64,000 nucleotides of DNA from Fimbriimonadales bacterium (GTDB taxonomy: Bacteria > Armatimonadota > Fimbriimonadia > Fimbriimonadales > ATM1): positions 1 to 64,000 of the forward strand of contig JAHCHL010000009.1 of NCBI GenBank assembly GCA_026129745.1. The letters are read 5' to 3'. A program made the translations under genes and the position numbers. Every line of letters begins with the position of its first letter. Position 1 is the stretch's first letter. The notes under the pieces were generated by a model. That model ran no database searches, was not told the origin of the DNA, and saw nothing but the letters and a program-made list of their open reading frames with translations. Shown one piece after another: positions 10,471 to 18,935 of this stretch.

Positions 10471-10947
10471 CTAACCTTCGAACTCCCAATGAACTTTTGT
10501 GTCTCCGGTCATTAATTGAATCAGGTTCAACTGGCCATCGTGATAGGCCAAGTGTCCTGCGACAATTCGACACAATTCCTCTGCGGACGTCTCACCATTC
10601 TCTAAAACAATTGCATCCGTCATTCGCTCAGTTGGAAACTCCTTGAGGGCAGCCAGCAGAGTAGCGATGGACTCTTCGAACTCTCGAATCGCGGCCTCCC
10701 TTTCACAAAATTCGGCAGGAGCTGACACGAACCCGTCGCTCCCTGGCCACGGCCCCGGGTCCTCGCCCCTAAGCCGATGCACGACTCGCCTGTTGAGCAG
10801 CGCAACCTCAAACGTGAAATCGTACGGGCATCTATGGCTGTCCCCTGGCTTTGTCGCGAGTTGCTCATGCGTCATCGACTTGAGATCGTCGCCATACATC
10901 TTCCCCTGAGCTGCGATGTGCTTTTCAAGAACTTCCTTTGCATCCAT
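10471..10947 (-). CDS. DinB-like / damage-inducible four-helix bundle protein
   Basis: A 158-residue protein starting at the ATG at 10947 (a TTG four codons upstream is possible). The C-terminal HLAYHDGQLNLIQ motif matches the HxxxHxGQ helix of DinB/YfiT metal-binding four-helix bundle proteins, where two His bind the metal. The usual first histidine in helix 2 is not clear (FEVALLNRRV), so metal binding may be altered. Many family members act as thiol-dependent transferases or are of unknown function. It lies 30 bp downstream of the AtoE-like gene and could be cotranscribed with it. Confidence 0.65.
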   Translation of the reverse strand: MDAKEVLEKHIAAQGKMYGDDLKSMTHEQLATKPGDSHRCPYDFTFEVALLNRRVVHRLRGEDPGPWPGSDGFVSAPAEFCEREAAIREFEESIATLLAALKEFPTERMTDAIVLENGETSAEELCRIVAGHLAYHDGQLNLIQLMTGDTKVHWEFEG

Positions 10948-10977
10948 AAGCGAACCCAACGTGCTCGCAGGCGAATC

Positions 10978-12375
10978 CTACCTAACGAAGTAAAGCGAAA
11001 GCGCGAACAACGGCAAGCTGAGCAACATCACGAGTGCGGTGTACCCGATAATGTCCTTTGCTTTTAGTCCAGTGATCGAAAGCAAAGGCAATGCCCAGAA
11101 GGGCTGAAGCATATTCGTCAATTGGTCACCATAGGCGAGCGCCATGATGGAGGAACCGATGGGTGCTCCAAGCTGAACGGCACTATCTACGACGACAGGG
11201 CCTTGGATCCCCCACTGCCCTCCCCCAGACGGCACAAAGAAGTTGACGATGGCTGCCGAAAAGAAAGTGAAAAGCGGCAAGGTTTGAGCACTGGAGTTTT
11301 CCGCGATCCATAGGCTCGTACTCTTGATCAATCCGCTGTGTTCTAAGATCGCTTGAATCCCAGCATAGAATGGAAACTGCAGAATGATGCCGGCAGCACC
11401 CTTTGCAGCATCACCGACTGCCGCGACATAGGCAGCGGGACCACCATGCAGCATTAGTCCTAAGAATAGAAAGAACATGTTGATCGCGTTGATGTCAATC
11501 TTCCAAAGACTTATCCGCGAAAGATAAACATACAGGTACGCGAAACCCATCGCGCAAACGATAATCGTGAGCAGGGGAGTTCGCTCGAGCGTTTGAATAA
11601 AACCAGAATCAAATTGCTCTTCGTCCTTCTTCGATTCGGCGATGTATGCAATCTCGATCCCGACAGTCTTGTCCACGCTTGGCGAAAGTGCTCGAAAGAG
11701 GAGTGGAACAACAACAATAAGCAGTGCTGCGACAGTTAAATTGAGTGGGCTCAGCACAGTCTGATCGAGCCCGACTGGCTGCACCGATGCGGCGCGCTCA
11801 GCGCCAAGCACAGCAGCGACGTCCTTCTCCTGCGTCATCATGAAGGGAGCAGTTCCCGAGAATCCGCCATGCCAAACCATCAAGCCGACATATCCGGCTG
11901 CCGCGATTAGCGGATAGTGAATTGGAATGTTCCTTGCCTTTGCGCTCTTGCCGATTTCACGCGCAAGAATCGCGCCGACAATCAGTCCTAAACCCCAGTT
12001 GATGAATGCAGCAACGATTGCAACGAATGCAGTTAGTGACGCCGCTTGTGCTGTCGACTTCGGAATTGATGCAAGCTTGAACAGCGCTTTAGAGACTGGC
12101 TTCGTCGTCGCCAATGCGTGGCCGGTCACAAGAACAAGGCACATCTGCATCGCGAAAGTGAGAAACTTCCAGAATCCCCGTTCATCGGGAGTAACCTCAC
12201 CGTCGATGATTCTTCCGCCCCAAGCGCCCAATGAGTCGAACAGCCCAAACCCGTCTTTCCCGAACAAGAGCGCTAGCAACAAGGCGACGATGGTCAGCAA
12301 CAAGGCAAGCACGAATGGGTCGGGGACCCATCGCTTGGCAAGTTCAGCCATTCGCTCGCCTATGCGCTGAATCAT
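10978..12375 (-). CDS. Short-chain fatty acid transporter, AtoE family
   Basis: A 465-residue polytopic inner-membrane protein with about 10-12 hydrophobic segments. The motif WVPDPFVLALLLTIVALLLA at the N-terminus, FINWGLGLIVGAILAREI in the middle, and SGGGQWGIQGPVV followed by YGDQLTNMLQPFWALPLL near the C-terminus identify the SCFA transporter (AtoE, PF02667) family. Members are thought to import acetoacetate or butyrate. The cytosolic atoD/A/B genes are not adjacent. It lies 50 bp downstream of the BNR protein gene on the same strand. Confidence 0.88.
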   Translation of the reverse strand: MIQRIGERMAELAKRWVPDPFVLALLLTIVALLLALLFGKDGFGLFDSLGAWGGRIIDGEVTPDERGFWKFLTFAMQMCLVLVTGHALATTKPVSKALFKLASIPKSTAQAASLTAFVAIVAAFINWGLGLIVGAILAREIGKSAKARNIPIHYPLIAAAGYVGLMVWHGGFSGTAPFMMTQEKDVAAVLGAERAASVQPVGLDQTVLSPLNLTVAALLIVVVPLLFRALSPSVDKTVGIEIAYIAESKKDEEQFDSGFIQTLERTPLLTIIVCAMGFAYLYVYLSRISLWKIDINAINMFFLFLGLMLHGGPAAYVAAVGDAAKGAAGIILQFPFYAGIQAILEHSGLIKSTSLWIAENSSAQTLPLFTFFSAAIVNFFVPSGGGQWGIQGPVVVDSAVQLGAPIGSSIMALAYGDQLTNMLQPFWALPLLSITGLKAKDIIGYTALVMLLSLPLFALSLYFVR

Positions 12376-12425
12376 GAACTCAAACGATCAGACGCATTTG
12401 GCAAGGCGGACGAAGCCGCGTTTTG

Positions 12426-15047
12426 CTATTGTCCTGTGCGAAGCGGATCAGCTAAAACCTTCAAAGGTTTCGTCATGGACTCTCCATTGACCGTGAGGCG
12501 GACTGCGAAGTCACCAGTCAATGTTGCTCCGCCGCCTCCTTGGAATCCACCACCGCCGCCACCTCCACCAGTAGGTGAGCGTCTGAGATTCCAATATACG
12601 GTGTGAAGACCTGGCGTGCTCGGTGGATTGGGGATTGTTGCAATGGTCTCGCCACCGGGACCCAGTATCTCCACTCGAAGTTCCGTGGCCGCGCCATGGA
12701 GGTAGTAGTGGAGTCTCGCACCGGCAGGAGGATTAGTGCCGTAGAACCAGCCTTGTCCATCGCCGTACTGCCCGCCAAGGCTAGCGACCCAGTCCCAGGC
12801 ATGAATGGGGTCCACCAAGGCAAAGCTCTGCTCGCGCACAGTTGCGGTAAGCACCTGGAGATGCTCGACAGGTGCAATCCAAATCGCACGCCCATGCGTT
12901 CCAAGGACGATCTCTTTCTCGCGAGGATGAATGACAATGTCATGCACGGCTACCGCAGGCATATTGGCCCTCCATGCGACCCATGAAAGTCCGCGATTAA
13001 GCGACACGTATGTACCGAACTCAGTCCCGACATAGAGCAGGTCCTCCCGAACAGGATCCTCTTTGATCACATACACCGGCCCGACAGGCATTCCACCGCC
13101 GATGCTCTGCCAGGTCTCGCCCATGTCCTCGGAAACGTAGATATAAGGCTTGTAATCACCGGTGCGATGGCCGTCGAATGTCGCATAGACTCGTTCGAGT
13201 TTGTATTGGCTTGCGATGACGCGGCTGCACCATGTGTTCGCGGGTAAGTCCGGAATATTGAATGTCACTTGCTTCCAATCGACACCGCCATTCATCGTGT
13301 AGTGCACAAGCCCATCGTCCGTTCCAACCCAAACGACGTCCGGCTTGATTGGCGATTCACTGATTGAAATGATCGTGCAATGGAGCTCAGCACCCGTGTT
13401 CTCTGGATTCAAACCTCCCATCGGCTGCAGCTTCTCAGGATTGTTTGTCGTGAGATCGGGACTTACGGCAGTCCACGTGTCGCCCCTGTTCACGCTTTTG
13501 AACAACTTGTTGCCACCGAACCAAATAATGCGCGGATTATGCGGACTCATGACTATGGGTGAAGACCAGTTGTAGCGAATGCGCGGAGTCTCTTGTGGCG
13601 GTCGAATACTCCGGCGTTCACCAGTGCGCTTGTTCACTCGCTGAATCGCGCCGCCTTGACTTTCGGAATAGATTGTCTCATTGTCCAGCCAATCGACTTG
13701 TGCGTGAAAGCCATCTCCACCGCTGATGCTCAGCCACTCGAAGTTACCGATGCCTCGGCGATTGCGTGAAATCGATGGTCCGCCCCAAGTGCCGTTGTCT
13801 TGCAGCCCGCCGTAAACCCAATAAGGAACGGCCATGTCCACACCGATCGCGTAGAACTGCGCTGCGATGATGTTCCCGCAATGCCGCCACGTCTCACCTT
13901 GGTCGTAGCTGACGGCCATGCCGCCGTCGTTGCCGACCCAAATGTGCTTCGGGTCATTTGGATTGATCCAAATTGCGTGATAGTCCACGTGAATGCGATT
14001 CGGCATCGCTTGCCAAGTCTTTCCACCATCGCGTGAACGCTGCATCTGCGTCGACATCGAATAGATCAAATCCGGATCTTCGGTATCGACCATGATCTCG
14101 TGATAGTAAAACGGCCGAGTCGCGTGGTTGCCTTGTCGGGTCCAAGTTTTGCCAGCGTCGTTGCTACGATAGATTCCGTTCTTGTTGTTGTCACCATCTC
14201 GCGCGGTACCTTCCGCTTCGACAATCGCGTAAACGATGTTTGGATTCTTCAAGAAAACTGAAAGTCCGATCTTCCCCGTCGTTCCAGTCGGCAAACCGCC
14301 GCCTAACTTAGTCCAATTGCGGCCGCCATCGGTCGACTTGAAAATCCCGCCATTCGGCCCGCCGCTTCGGAAAGTCCACGGCCAACGACGCCGCTCATAC
14401 ATTCCCGCATAGAGAACGTTCGGATTCTTAGGATCGATGACCAAATCAGAACAACCGGTGTTCTCGTCGACGTACAACACTTTCTGCCAACTCTTTCCGC
14501 CGTCTGTTGTTTTGAAGACACCGCGATCCGGATTCGCATTCCAAAGAGCGCCGATTGCAGCGACCCAAACGATGTCTTTGTTTGTAGGGTGCGTGATGAT
14601 GCGAGCAATCTGCTGCGTCTCGCGAAGTCCGACGTTCTTCCATGTCGCGCCCGCGTCTTCCGATTTGTACATACCGTCGCCCCACGCGACGCTGTTTCGG
14701 TTGCTGTGCTCACCGCCGCCGACCCATACGATGTTGCTGTCAGCGCGAGACACCTCGACGTCGCCAATCGACTGAATCGGCTGATCGTCGAAAATGGGTG
14801 TCCACTCTAATCCGCCGCTCGTGCTCTTCCACACTCCGCCGGATGCGGTCGCAACATAGATCACGGACGTATTGCGCGGATCCACGTCGACATCCGATAT
14901 GCGGCCGCTCATCACACCAGGTCCGATGCAACGAAACCGAACCGCATTCACGATGTCCGAATCACTCGGTTGCGCGAACGAACCGCCAAATGAAAACAAG
15001 AAAACGAGCGATGCGAGCAAGCGAGCCCGCAAAACGATATTAGCCAT
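12426..15047 (-). CDS. Secreted BNR/VPS10-type beta-propeller protein
   Basis: An 873-residue exported protein. The start at 15047 is chosen because it gives a good signal peptide (MANIVLRARLLASLVFLFSF, ending SFAQ) and has AGGAGAGG upstream. The body is a series of Asp-box/BNR repeats such as VWKSTSGGLEW, MYKSEDAGATW, VFKTTDGGKSW, IFKSTDGGRNW, IYRSNDAGKTW, QRSRDGGKTW and YVSEDMGETW, as in sortilin/VPS10-type double propellers. The C-terminal 100 residues form a separate beta domain with a run of glycines. Sequence databases often label such proteins glycosyl hydrolases, but no catalytic residues can be assigned; ligand or peptide binding is as likely. Confidence 0.85.
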   Translation of the reverse strand: MANIVLRARLLASLVFLFSFGGSFAQPSDSDIVNAVRFRCIGPGVMSGRISDVDVDPRNTSVIYVATASGGVWKSTSGGLEWTPIFDDQPIQSIGDVEVSRADSNIVWVGGGEHSNRNSVAWGDGMYKSEDAGATWKNVGLRETQQIARIITHPTNKDIVWVAAIGALWNANPDRGVFKTTDGGKSWQKVLYVDENTGCSDLVIDPKNPNVLYAGMYERRRWPWTFRSGGPNGGIFKSTDGGRNWTKLGGGLPTGTTGKIGLSVFLKNPNIVYAIVEAEGTARDGDNNKNGIYRSNDAGKTWTRQGNHATRPFYYHEIMVDTEDPDLIYSMSTQMQRSRDGGKTWQAMPNRIHVDYHAIWINPNDPKHIWVGNDGGMAVSYDQGETWRHCGNIIAAQFYAIGVDMAVPYWVYGGLQDNGTWGGPSISRNRRGIGNFEWLSISGGDGFHAQVDWLDNETIYSESQGGAIQRVNKRTGERRSIRPPQETPRIRYNWSSPIVMSPHNPRIIWFGGNKLFKSVNRGDTWTAVSPDLTTNNPEKLQPMGGLNPENTGAELHCTIISISESPIKPDVVWVGTDDGLVHYTMNGGVDWKQVTFNIPDLPANTWCSRVIASQYKLERVYATFDGHRTGDYKPYIYVSEDMGETWQSIGGGMPVGPVYVIKEDPVREDLLYVGTEFGTYVSLNRGLSWVAWRANMPAVAVHDIVIHPREKEIVLGTHGRAIWIAPVEHLQVLTATVREQSFALVDPIHAWDWVASLGGQYGDGQGWFYGTNPPAGARLHYYLHGAATELRVEILGPGGETIATIPNPPSTPGLHTVYWNLRRSPTGGGGGGGGFQGGGGATLTGDFAVRLTVNGESMTKPLKVLADPLRTGQ

Positions 15048-15111
15048 GCTGCGATGTCCTCTCCTATGGGTTGCGGAATCTACTACGCGAATCGAAAAGG
15101 CGAAAGTGCCG

Positions 15112-15552
15112 CTAACTTTCCTTTGCACCCTCTTTGATCCAGTCCACAATCAACTGAATCTCTGGTTCAGTCAGCGGATCATTCGGTGCAGGCGGCATCT
15201 TTTTCGCGCCCTGTGCGCCGCGAATCACCTTCACGATCATGCTTCCCTCAGGATCGCCTGGCACCACGATCGCTCCGTGTTCCCCGCCCTTCATGACCGA
15301 AGCATACGTGTTCAGATCGATTTTCTCTTTGGCATCGGGCCCCGTGTGGCACAGCACGCAGTTCTTCAGCAGAATCGGCTGTACGGCCGCGAAGCCCGTC
15401 GCGGCAGGTGCCGGCTCCGGCGCAGGCTCGGCTTTTGGAGCTGGCGAAGGCGTTTGACTTGGCTCAGGCGCAGCCGCCTGATCGTCCGAGGATGACTGGC
15501 AAGCGCCGATTATCAACGCTGCGCCGACGACAAAAGGCAACAACTGTTTCAT
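15112..15552 (-). CDS. Lipoprotein with a cytochrome c-type haem motif
   Basis: A 146-residue protein. The N-terminus has a lipobox (VVGAALIIGACQ) for lipid attachment, followed by a flexible Ala/Pro/Glu-rich linker. The C-terminal 80 residues hold one CVLCH haem-attachment motif, a GEHGAIVVPGDPEGSMIVK stretch, a Met-Pro-Pro axial-ligand candidate (KKMPPAP) and a final helix EIQLIVDWIKEG. This matches the planctomycete-type c-domain (PSCyt1-like) often found near propeller proteins. Its ATG overlaps the stop of the upstream WD40 gene by one base (TGATG), which implies translational coupling. Confidence 0.85.
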   Translation of the reverse strand: MKQLLPFVVGAALIIGACQSSSDDQAAAPEPSQTPSPAPKAEPAPEPAPAATGFAAVQPILLKNCVLCHTGPDAKEKIDLNTYASVMKGGEHGAIVVPGDPEGSMIVKVIRGAQGAKKMPPAPNDPLTEPEIQLIVDWIKEGAKES

Positions 15553-16499
15553 CAATGCGAACGATACCCAACGGATCCCTCGGGCGCGTCGAATTCCCGC
15601 ACGACCGCCCAGCTTGACGCGTCGTACATCACGATCGGCCCGCCTGTCGAGCCCACGGCGGCAAACCTCCCATCGGTACTGAACGCGACGCAAGTGATTC
15701 CATCCATCGTCGTCTCGATCGTACGAAGCAATTCGCCGTCCGTCGCCCCGAAATGCAGAATCCGCCCGTCGCGAGTCCCCGTCAAAATCCACTTCCCGTC
15801 CCGCGAAATGGCGACGTCGTCGATCGATCCGTTCGTGGCCCCCGTGTCGAAAATCGTCTTTCCGCTCAAAGGATCGAGTCCAATCACCGCGCCGTTTAGT
15901 GTCACTGCGACCAAAAGCGAGCCGTCGGGCGAAAAGTCGAGCGCCGAGATATCTCCTGCCAACCGAAGGAATGACCGCACCAGCTTCCCAGTGTCCTTCT
16001 CCCAAAGCCGCACGCTCTTATCCGGCCCTCCGGCCGCGAGCATCCGACCATCCGGGCTTATTGCGACCGCATAAGCATCCGAAGTCAGGCCGCTGTACTT
16101 GCGAATGGACCGCCCGGTGGCTGCGTCCCACAAGTGCGCCCGATTGTCATATCCGGCAGTCACGATCTGCTTCCCGTCCGGAGTGAACGCGATGCCGACG
16201 ACATACTCCGTCCCTGCGTTGATCGTGCGAATCAGTTGAGGCCCCGTGCCCGACCAAATCCGAATCCGGCCGTCCCCGCAGCTCGCCGCCATCAGCGAAC
16301 CGTCAGGACTCCAAGCGATTCCTGTGATGTTGTGCAGGTGCCCAGGCATCGACCGCCGCAGAGTCCCGTCCGACACCATCCACACATTCACATTTGGGTC
16401 CCAACCACCCGCGGCGAGCACGGCGCCGTCGGGGCGAAAAGCAACGCACTTGACATCGACCGTCGCAGGGGTGAGCAGAAGCGCAAGTAGCCCGATCAT
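15552..16499 (-). CDS. WD40 repeat protein
   Basis: A 315-residue beta-propeller with about seven WD40 repeats, each ending in LWD/VWM/IWS/LWE-like positions and containing SPDGxxLAA. The ATG at 16499 is preferred because the open frame upstream merely reads through tRNA-Thr, and because a CATAAT box ends 6 nt before this ATG. The N-terminus MIGLLALLLTPATVDV is a short signal peptide, so the propeller is probably periplasmic. It is coupled to the downstream cytochrome lipoprotein gene through a TGATG overlap. Confidence 0.87.
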   Translation of the reverse strand: MIGLLALLLTPATVDVKCVAFRPDGAVLAAGGWDPNVNVWMVSDGTLRRSMPGHLHNITGIAWSPDGSLMAASCGDGRIRIWSGTGPQLIRTINAGTEYVVGIAFTPDGKQIVTAGYDNRAHLWDAATGRSIRKYSGLTSDAYAVAISPDGRMLAAGGPDKSVRLWEKDTGKLVRSFLRLAGDISALDFSPDGSLLVAVTLNGAVIGLDPLSGKTIFDTGATNGSIDDVAISRDGKWILTGTRDGRILHFGATDGELLRTIETTMDGITCVAFSTDGRFAAVGSTGGPIVMYDASSWAVVREFDAPEGSVGYRSH

Positions 16500-16505
16500 G
16501 CGGCG

Positions 16506-16511
16506 ATTATG
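16506..16511 (-). promoter_or_regulatory. -10 element (CATAAT), leaderless type, WD40 gene
   Basis: CATAAT, then CGCCGC, then the ATG at 16499. It lies between tRNA-Thr and the WD40 gene, so it would give this operon its own leaderless transcript. Confidence 0.5.
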
Positions 16512-16534
16512 GCCTGGGAGCTTGGGGGATTCGC

Positions 16535-16609
16535 TGGAGCCGACAGCCGGATTCGAACCGGCGACCTGCTGTTTACGAAACAGCTGCTCTACCACTGAGC
16601 TATGTCGGC
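16535..16609 (-). tRNA. tRNA-Thr (anticodon CGT)
   Basis: A 75-nt cloverleaf with an encoded CCA end. The acceptor stem is GCCGACA/TGTCGGC, the D stem GCTC/GAGC, the anticodon stem GCTGT/ACAGC with loop TTCGTAA (anticodon CGT, reading ACG), and the T stem GCCGG/CCGGC with loop TTCGAAT. A TATTCT hexamer on the minus strand at 16621-16626 is a plausible -10 element 11 nt before the 5' end. Confidence 0.97.
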
Positions 16610-16678
16610 CCGGGCGCAGAAGAATACCACGCGCCTCCAGAACAGGGAGTGTGAAGGGGCAGCAACGCTTCAGGCCAG

Positions 16679-16767
16679 CAATTTGTCATTTTCTGCCGGC
16701 GCCAACTGTTGACCTATCGTCCGCGCATTTTCATTTTCCGCCAGTCCAATTTCAGTTTTCGCCGACC
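16679..16767. repeat. Three degenerate copies of a 15-20 bp motif, possible IS21-type end remnant
   Basis: The non-coding stretch between tRNA-Thr and ubiX contains CAATTTGTCATTTTCTGCCG (16679-16698), CATTTTCCGCCAG (16732-16744) and CAATTTCAGTTTTCGCCGA (about 16747-16765). These are three same-direction imperfect copies of (CAATTT)n(C/A)NTTTTCNGCC. Tandem degenerate terminal repeats of this style occur at ends of IS21-family elements. No transposase fragment is visible, so this is at most a relic. Confidence 0.3.
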
Positions 16768-16801
16768 ACGCGAGCGTCCTCGTAAGCGATGATGATCCTG
16801 C

Positions 16802-17362
16802 TCACTCCCGCTGCCATTGTTTGACGATATCCTGCTCGACGCCGAGGTTCTGGAGGATGCGCGCGGCAACCGTGTCGGCCAATTCTTCGAACGACTTGGG
16901 GCGGTAGTACCAGGCAGGGGACGCTGGTAGGATGATCGCGCCCGCTTCCGAAGCCGACAGCATGTTCCGAATCATCACGGTGCTGTACGGCATCTCACGG
17001 GGAACGAGGATCAGCGGCCGGCGCTCCTTAAGACAGACGTCCGCCGAACGCGTGAGCAGGTCATCGCTGACCCCGTTCGCGATTCGGCCGAGTGTTCCCA
17101 TACTGCACGGAACCACCACCATCCCATCGTGCCGGAACGAGCCGCTTGCGGGTGGAGTGAAGTAGTTCTTGCGGTCGAGGTGGATGACGCCTTCGAGTTT
17201 GTCGAGGTTGGCGCCGAGTTCAGTCTGGGCGACCTGATGCGCCTGGTCGCTCGTGATGAGATAGATCTCGTCGAAGTGGCTCTTGGCGTGATGGAGGAAT
17301 CGGAGCGAATAGATCGCGCCGCTCGCTCCAGTGATTCCAACGACGAGTCGTCCCGTTGCCAT
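16802..17362 (-). CDS. ubiX: Flavin prenyltransferase UbiX
   Basis: A 186-residue enzyme that attaches a dimethylallyl group to FMN to make the prenylated cofactor of UbiD decarboxylases. The N-terminal VVGITGASGAIYSLRFL is the FMN-phosphate loop; MVVVPCSMGTLGRIANGVSDDLLTRSADV, RRPLILVPREMPYSTVMIRNM and the ILPASPAWYYRP segments are conserved UbiX features. No UbiD partner is adjacent. In Bacteria with the futalosine menaquinone route, a UbiX is also needed, which may explain a solitary gene. A CATAAT box lies 6 nt before the ATG. Confidence 0.95.
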   Translation of the reverse strand: MATGRLVVGITGASGAIYSLRFLHHAKSHFDEIYLITSDQAHQVAQTELGANLDKLEGVIHLDRKNYFTPPASGSFRHDGMVVVPCSMGTLGRIANGVSDDLLTRSADVCLKERRPLILVPREMPYSTVMIRNMLSASEAGAIILPASPAWYYRPKSFEELADTVAARILQNLGVEQDIVKQWQRE

Positions 17363-17368
17363 ACGGAG

Positions 17369-17374
17369 ATTATG
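17369..17374 (-). promoter_or_regulatory. -10 element (CATAAT), leaderless type, ubiX
   Basis: CATAAT, CTCCGT, ATG. No Shine-Dalgarno sequence; the spacing of 6 nt is right for a leaderless start. Confidence 0.5.
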
Positions 17375-17450
17375 GACGCTCGGCTGCCCGTTGGCATCGC
17401 CGCTCGCGAGTGGTAACCTCTCCGGCCTCGGCCACCGTCAAAAACTTGGA

Positions 17451-18020
17451 ATGATGTCGGCCGTCATCGATATGGGAGCCTTCGGATTCGACGAGGATTC
17501 CGTGCTCGTCGAGCGATTTCTTGCCGGCGACCACTCGGCGTTCGATGTCCTCTATGAGCGGTATCGGGAGAAGGTGTACGTCCTTGCCAAGGGCATCCTG
17601 CTCGATCCGGACGATGCCGCTGACGCCGTGCAAGAGGCCTTCACGCTCATTTTCCGAAACCTTCCGCGCTTCCACCGCCGGAGCAAGCTGTCGACCTGGA
17701 TCTTCCGGATTGCGGTGAACGCTTCGATACAGCGAGGCCGGCGGCTGAAGCACCGCGCGCGACAGGCGCCTCTCGAAGAGGCTGCCGACAGGCCTTACGA
17801 ATCCGAGCAGAACCTTGCAGACACCGACCTGATCGCCAAGGCGATGAGTCGGTTGCGCCCCGAGGACCGCGCGATCCTTTCGCTGTTCTATTGGGAAGAT
17901 ATGACGCTCAATGAGATCGCCGAAACGCTCGATTGCGGGGCGAACGCCGCAAAGACGCGGCTCTACCGTGCCCGCGAGCGGTTCCGGGAGCAATATGAGC
18001 GGTTGGGAGGCGAGCGATGA
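17451..18020 (+). CDS. RNA polymerase sigma factor, ECF-type sigma-70 family
   Basis: A 189-residue sigma factor with only regions 2 and 4. Region 2 covers about residues 22-100 (FLAGDHSAFDVLYERY through DAADAVQEAFTLIF and STWIFRIAVNASIQRGRR) and region 4 about 130-185 (RLRPEDRAILSLFYWEDMTLNEIAETLDCG followed by the recognition helix NAAKTRLYRARERF). The ATG at 17451 (or 17454) is preferred over an upstream in-frame ATG whose extra 40 residues show no homology. It overlaps the next gene by 4 nt (ATGA), indicating a sigma/anti-sigma pair. Confidence 0.92.
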   Translation: MMSAVIDMGAFGFDEDSVLVERFLAGDHSAFDVLYERYREKVYVLAKGILLDPDDAADAVQEAFTLIFRNLPRFHRRSKLSTWIFRIAVNASIQRGRRLKHRARQAPLEEAADRPYESEQNLADTDLIAKAMSRLRPEDRAILSLFYWEDMTLNEIAETLDCGANAAKTRLYRARERFREQYERLGGER

Positions 18021-18823
18021 GCCGTAAGCTCGATCCAGAGACCGAAGACCTGCTGTGGGCCGCCGCTGAAAGCGATGACCCTGCGGTCGTCGAAGAGTTT
18101 GAGCGACGGTTCCCGGACCTGCGCCCTGAGCTGGCCACTCGCCGGGTGATGGTCGATGTTCTGCGCAAGTCGCGACCCGATGCGAGAGGATCTGTCCGAG
18201 CGAACTTTGAGCCGTCTCCTAAGCAAAAGGAGGTTCTTGGCAAGCGGGTCGTGCTCATTCCGGCGATGGCGGCGTTGCTCGGCGTGTTGGCATTCGGGGC
18301 TTATCAGGCGACGCTCTATTTCACTCGTGGGAAAGAAGAGTCGCCTCCCATAACATCCGTTGGTGACCCTCAGGCAAGCGGACCGCAGCCGACTGCGCCG
18401 TCAGGTGAAACGGGCGACACAGCGACCGGCGTGATTCCGGACGGTATGGCGCGCGACCCCGAAACCGGCCGCCCATACGGGGTCGGCGAGCGGCCTCCAA
18501 ACCCACCCCAACCAGAGAAGCTGGTGGAACTTCCGCCGGAGACGACGCTTTTCGCCGCCTTGGATCAGTTCTCGCAGCAGACGGGCTTCAGCGTCCAAGT
18601 CCTTCCCGGTGTGGTGGATGCTCCGATTCGCCTGTTCGACGGGCAACCCGGCCAGGCACTGTATCTTCCGCCAGGGGAAGCGATTCGCGCGATCGAGCGA
18701 GCCGGCAACGTTCGGATCCTGGACAACGGGCCGGAGGGGTATTTGGTGTTCCCTGCTGGAGATTCACAGCCAGGGAGCGACCCCTTGGGTGGGCCGGGTA
18801 TGCAGCCGCAACTCCCGGATTAG
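18017..18823 (+). CDS. Putative membrane anti-sigma factor with STN-like C-terminal domain
   Basis: A 268-residue protein translated with the sigma gene through an ATGA overlap. Residues 1-75 are an acidic, helical cytoplasmic region, residues 78-101 a single membrane span, residues 105-170 a Pro/Gly-rich linker, and residues 175-246 a domain of the form LFAALDQFSQQTGFSVQVLPGVV...AIRAIERAGNVRIL...YLVFPAG. That last part resembles the STN (secretin/TonB short N-terminal) domain found in secretins, FecA-type receptors and some FecR-like proteins. No classical zinc anti-sigma His-Cys motif is present. The anti-sigma role is inferred from position and topology. Confidence 0.65.
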   Translation: MSRKLDPETEDLLWAAAESDDPAVVEEFERRFPDLRPELATRRVMVDVLRKSRPDARGSVRANFEPSPKQKEVLGKRVVLIPAMAALLGVLAFGAYQATLYFTRGKEESPPITSVGDPQASGPQPTAPSGETGDTATGVIPDGMARDPETGRPYGVGERPPNPPQPEKLVELPPETTLFAALDQFSQQTGFSVQVLPGVVDAPIRLFDGQPGQALYLPPGEAIRAIERAGNVRILDNGPEGYLVFPAGDSQPGSDPLGGPGMQPQLPD

Positions 18824-18935
18824 GTCCTGCCTGGGTAATATTGAGACCCAGCGGTTTCGCTCACCCGGCAAGGGCGCCGAGTTCGAGCACTTTCGCCTTC
18901 AACGCTGAGGGCAATTCCGTCCGCAAGGAGAGACT

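Noticed and set aside
15553-16005. Long Arg/Asp-rich N-terminal extension of the cytochrome lipoprotein
   Set aside because: It is a shadow of the WD40 coding sequence in another frame; the lipobox begins only at the ATG at 15552.
16500-16595. Open frame extending the WD40 protein by 32 residues upstream
   Set aside because: It reads straight through tRNA-Thr on the same strand; the predicted residues are tRNA sequence, and a -10 box and signal peptide support the ATG at 16499.
18831-18851. CTGGGT-N9-ACCCAG hairpin after the anti-sigma gene as a terminator
   Set aside because: Only a 6-bp stem with no T-run; too weak to list as a terminator.
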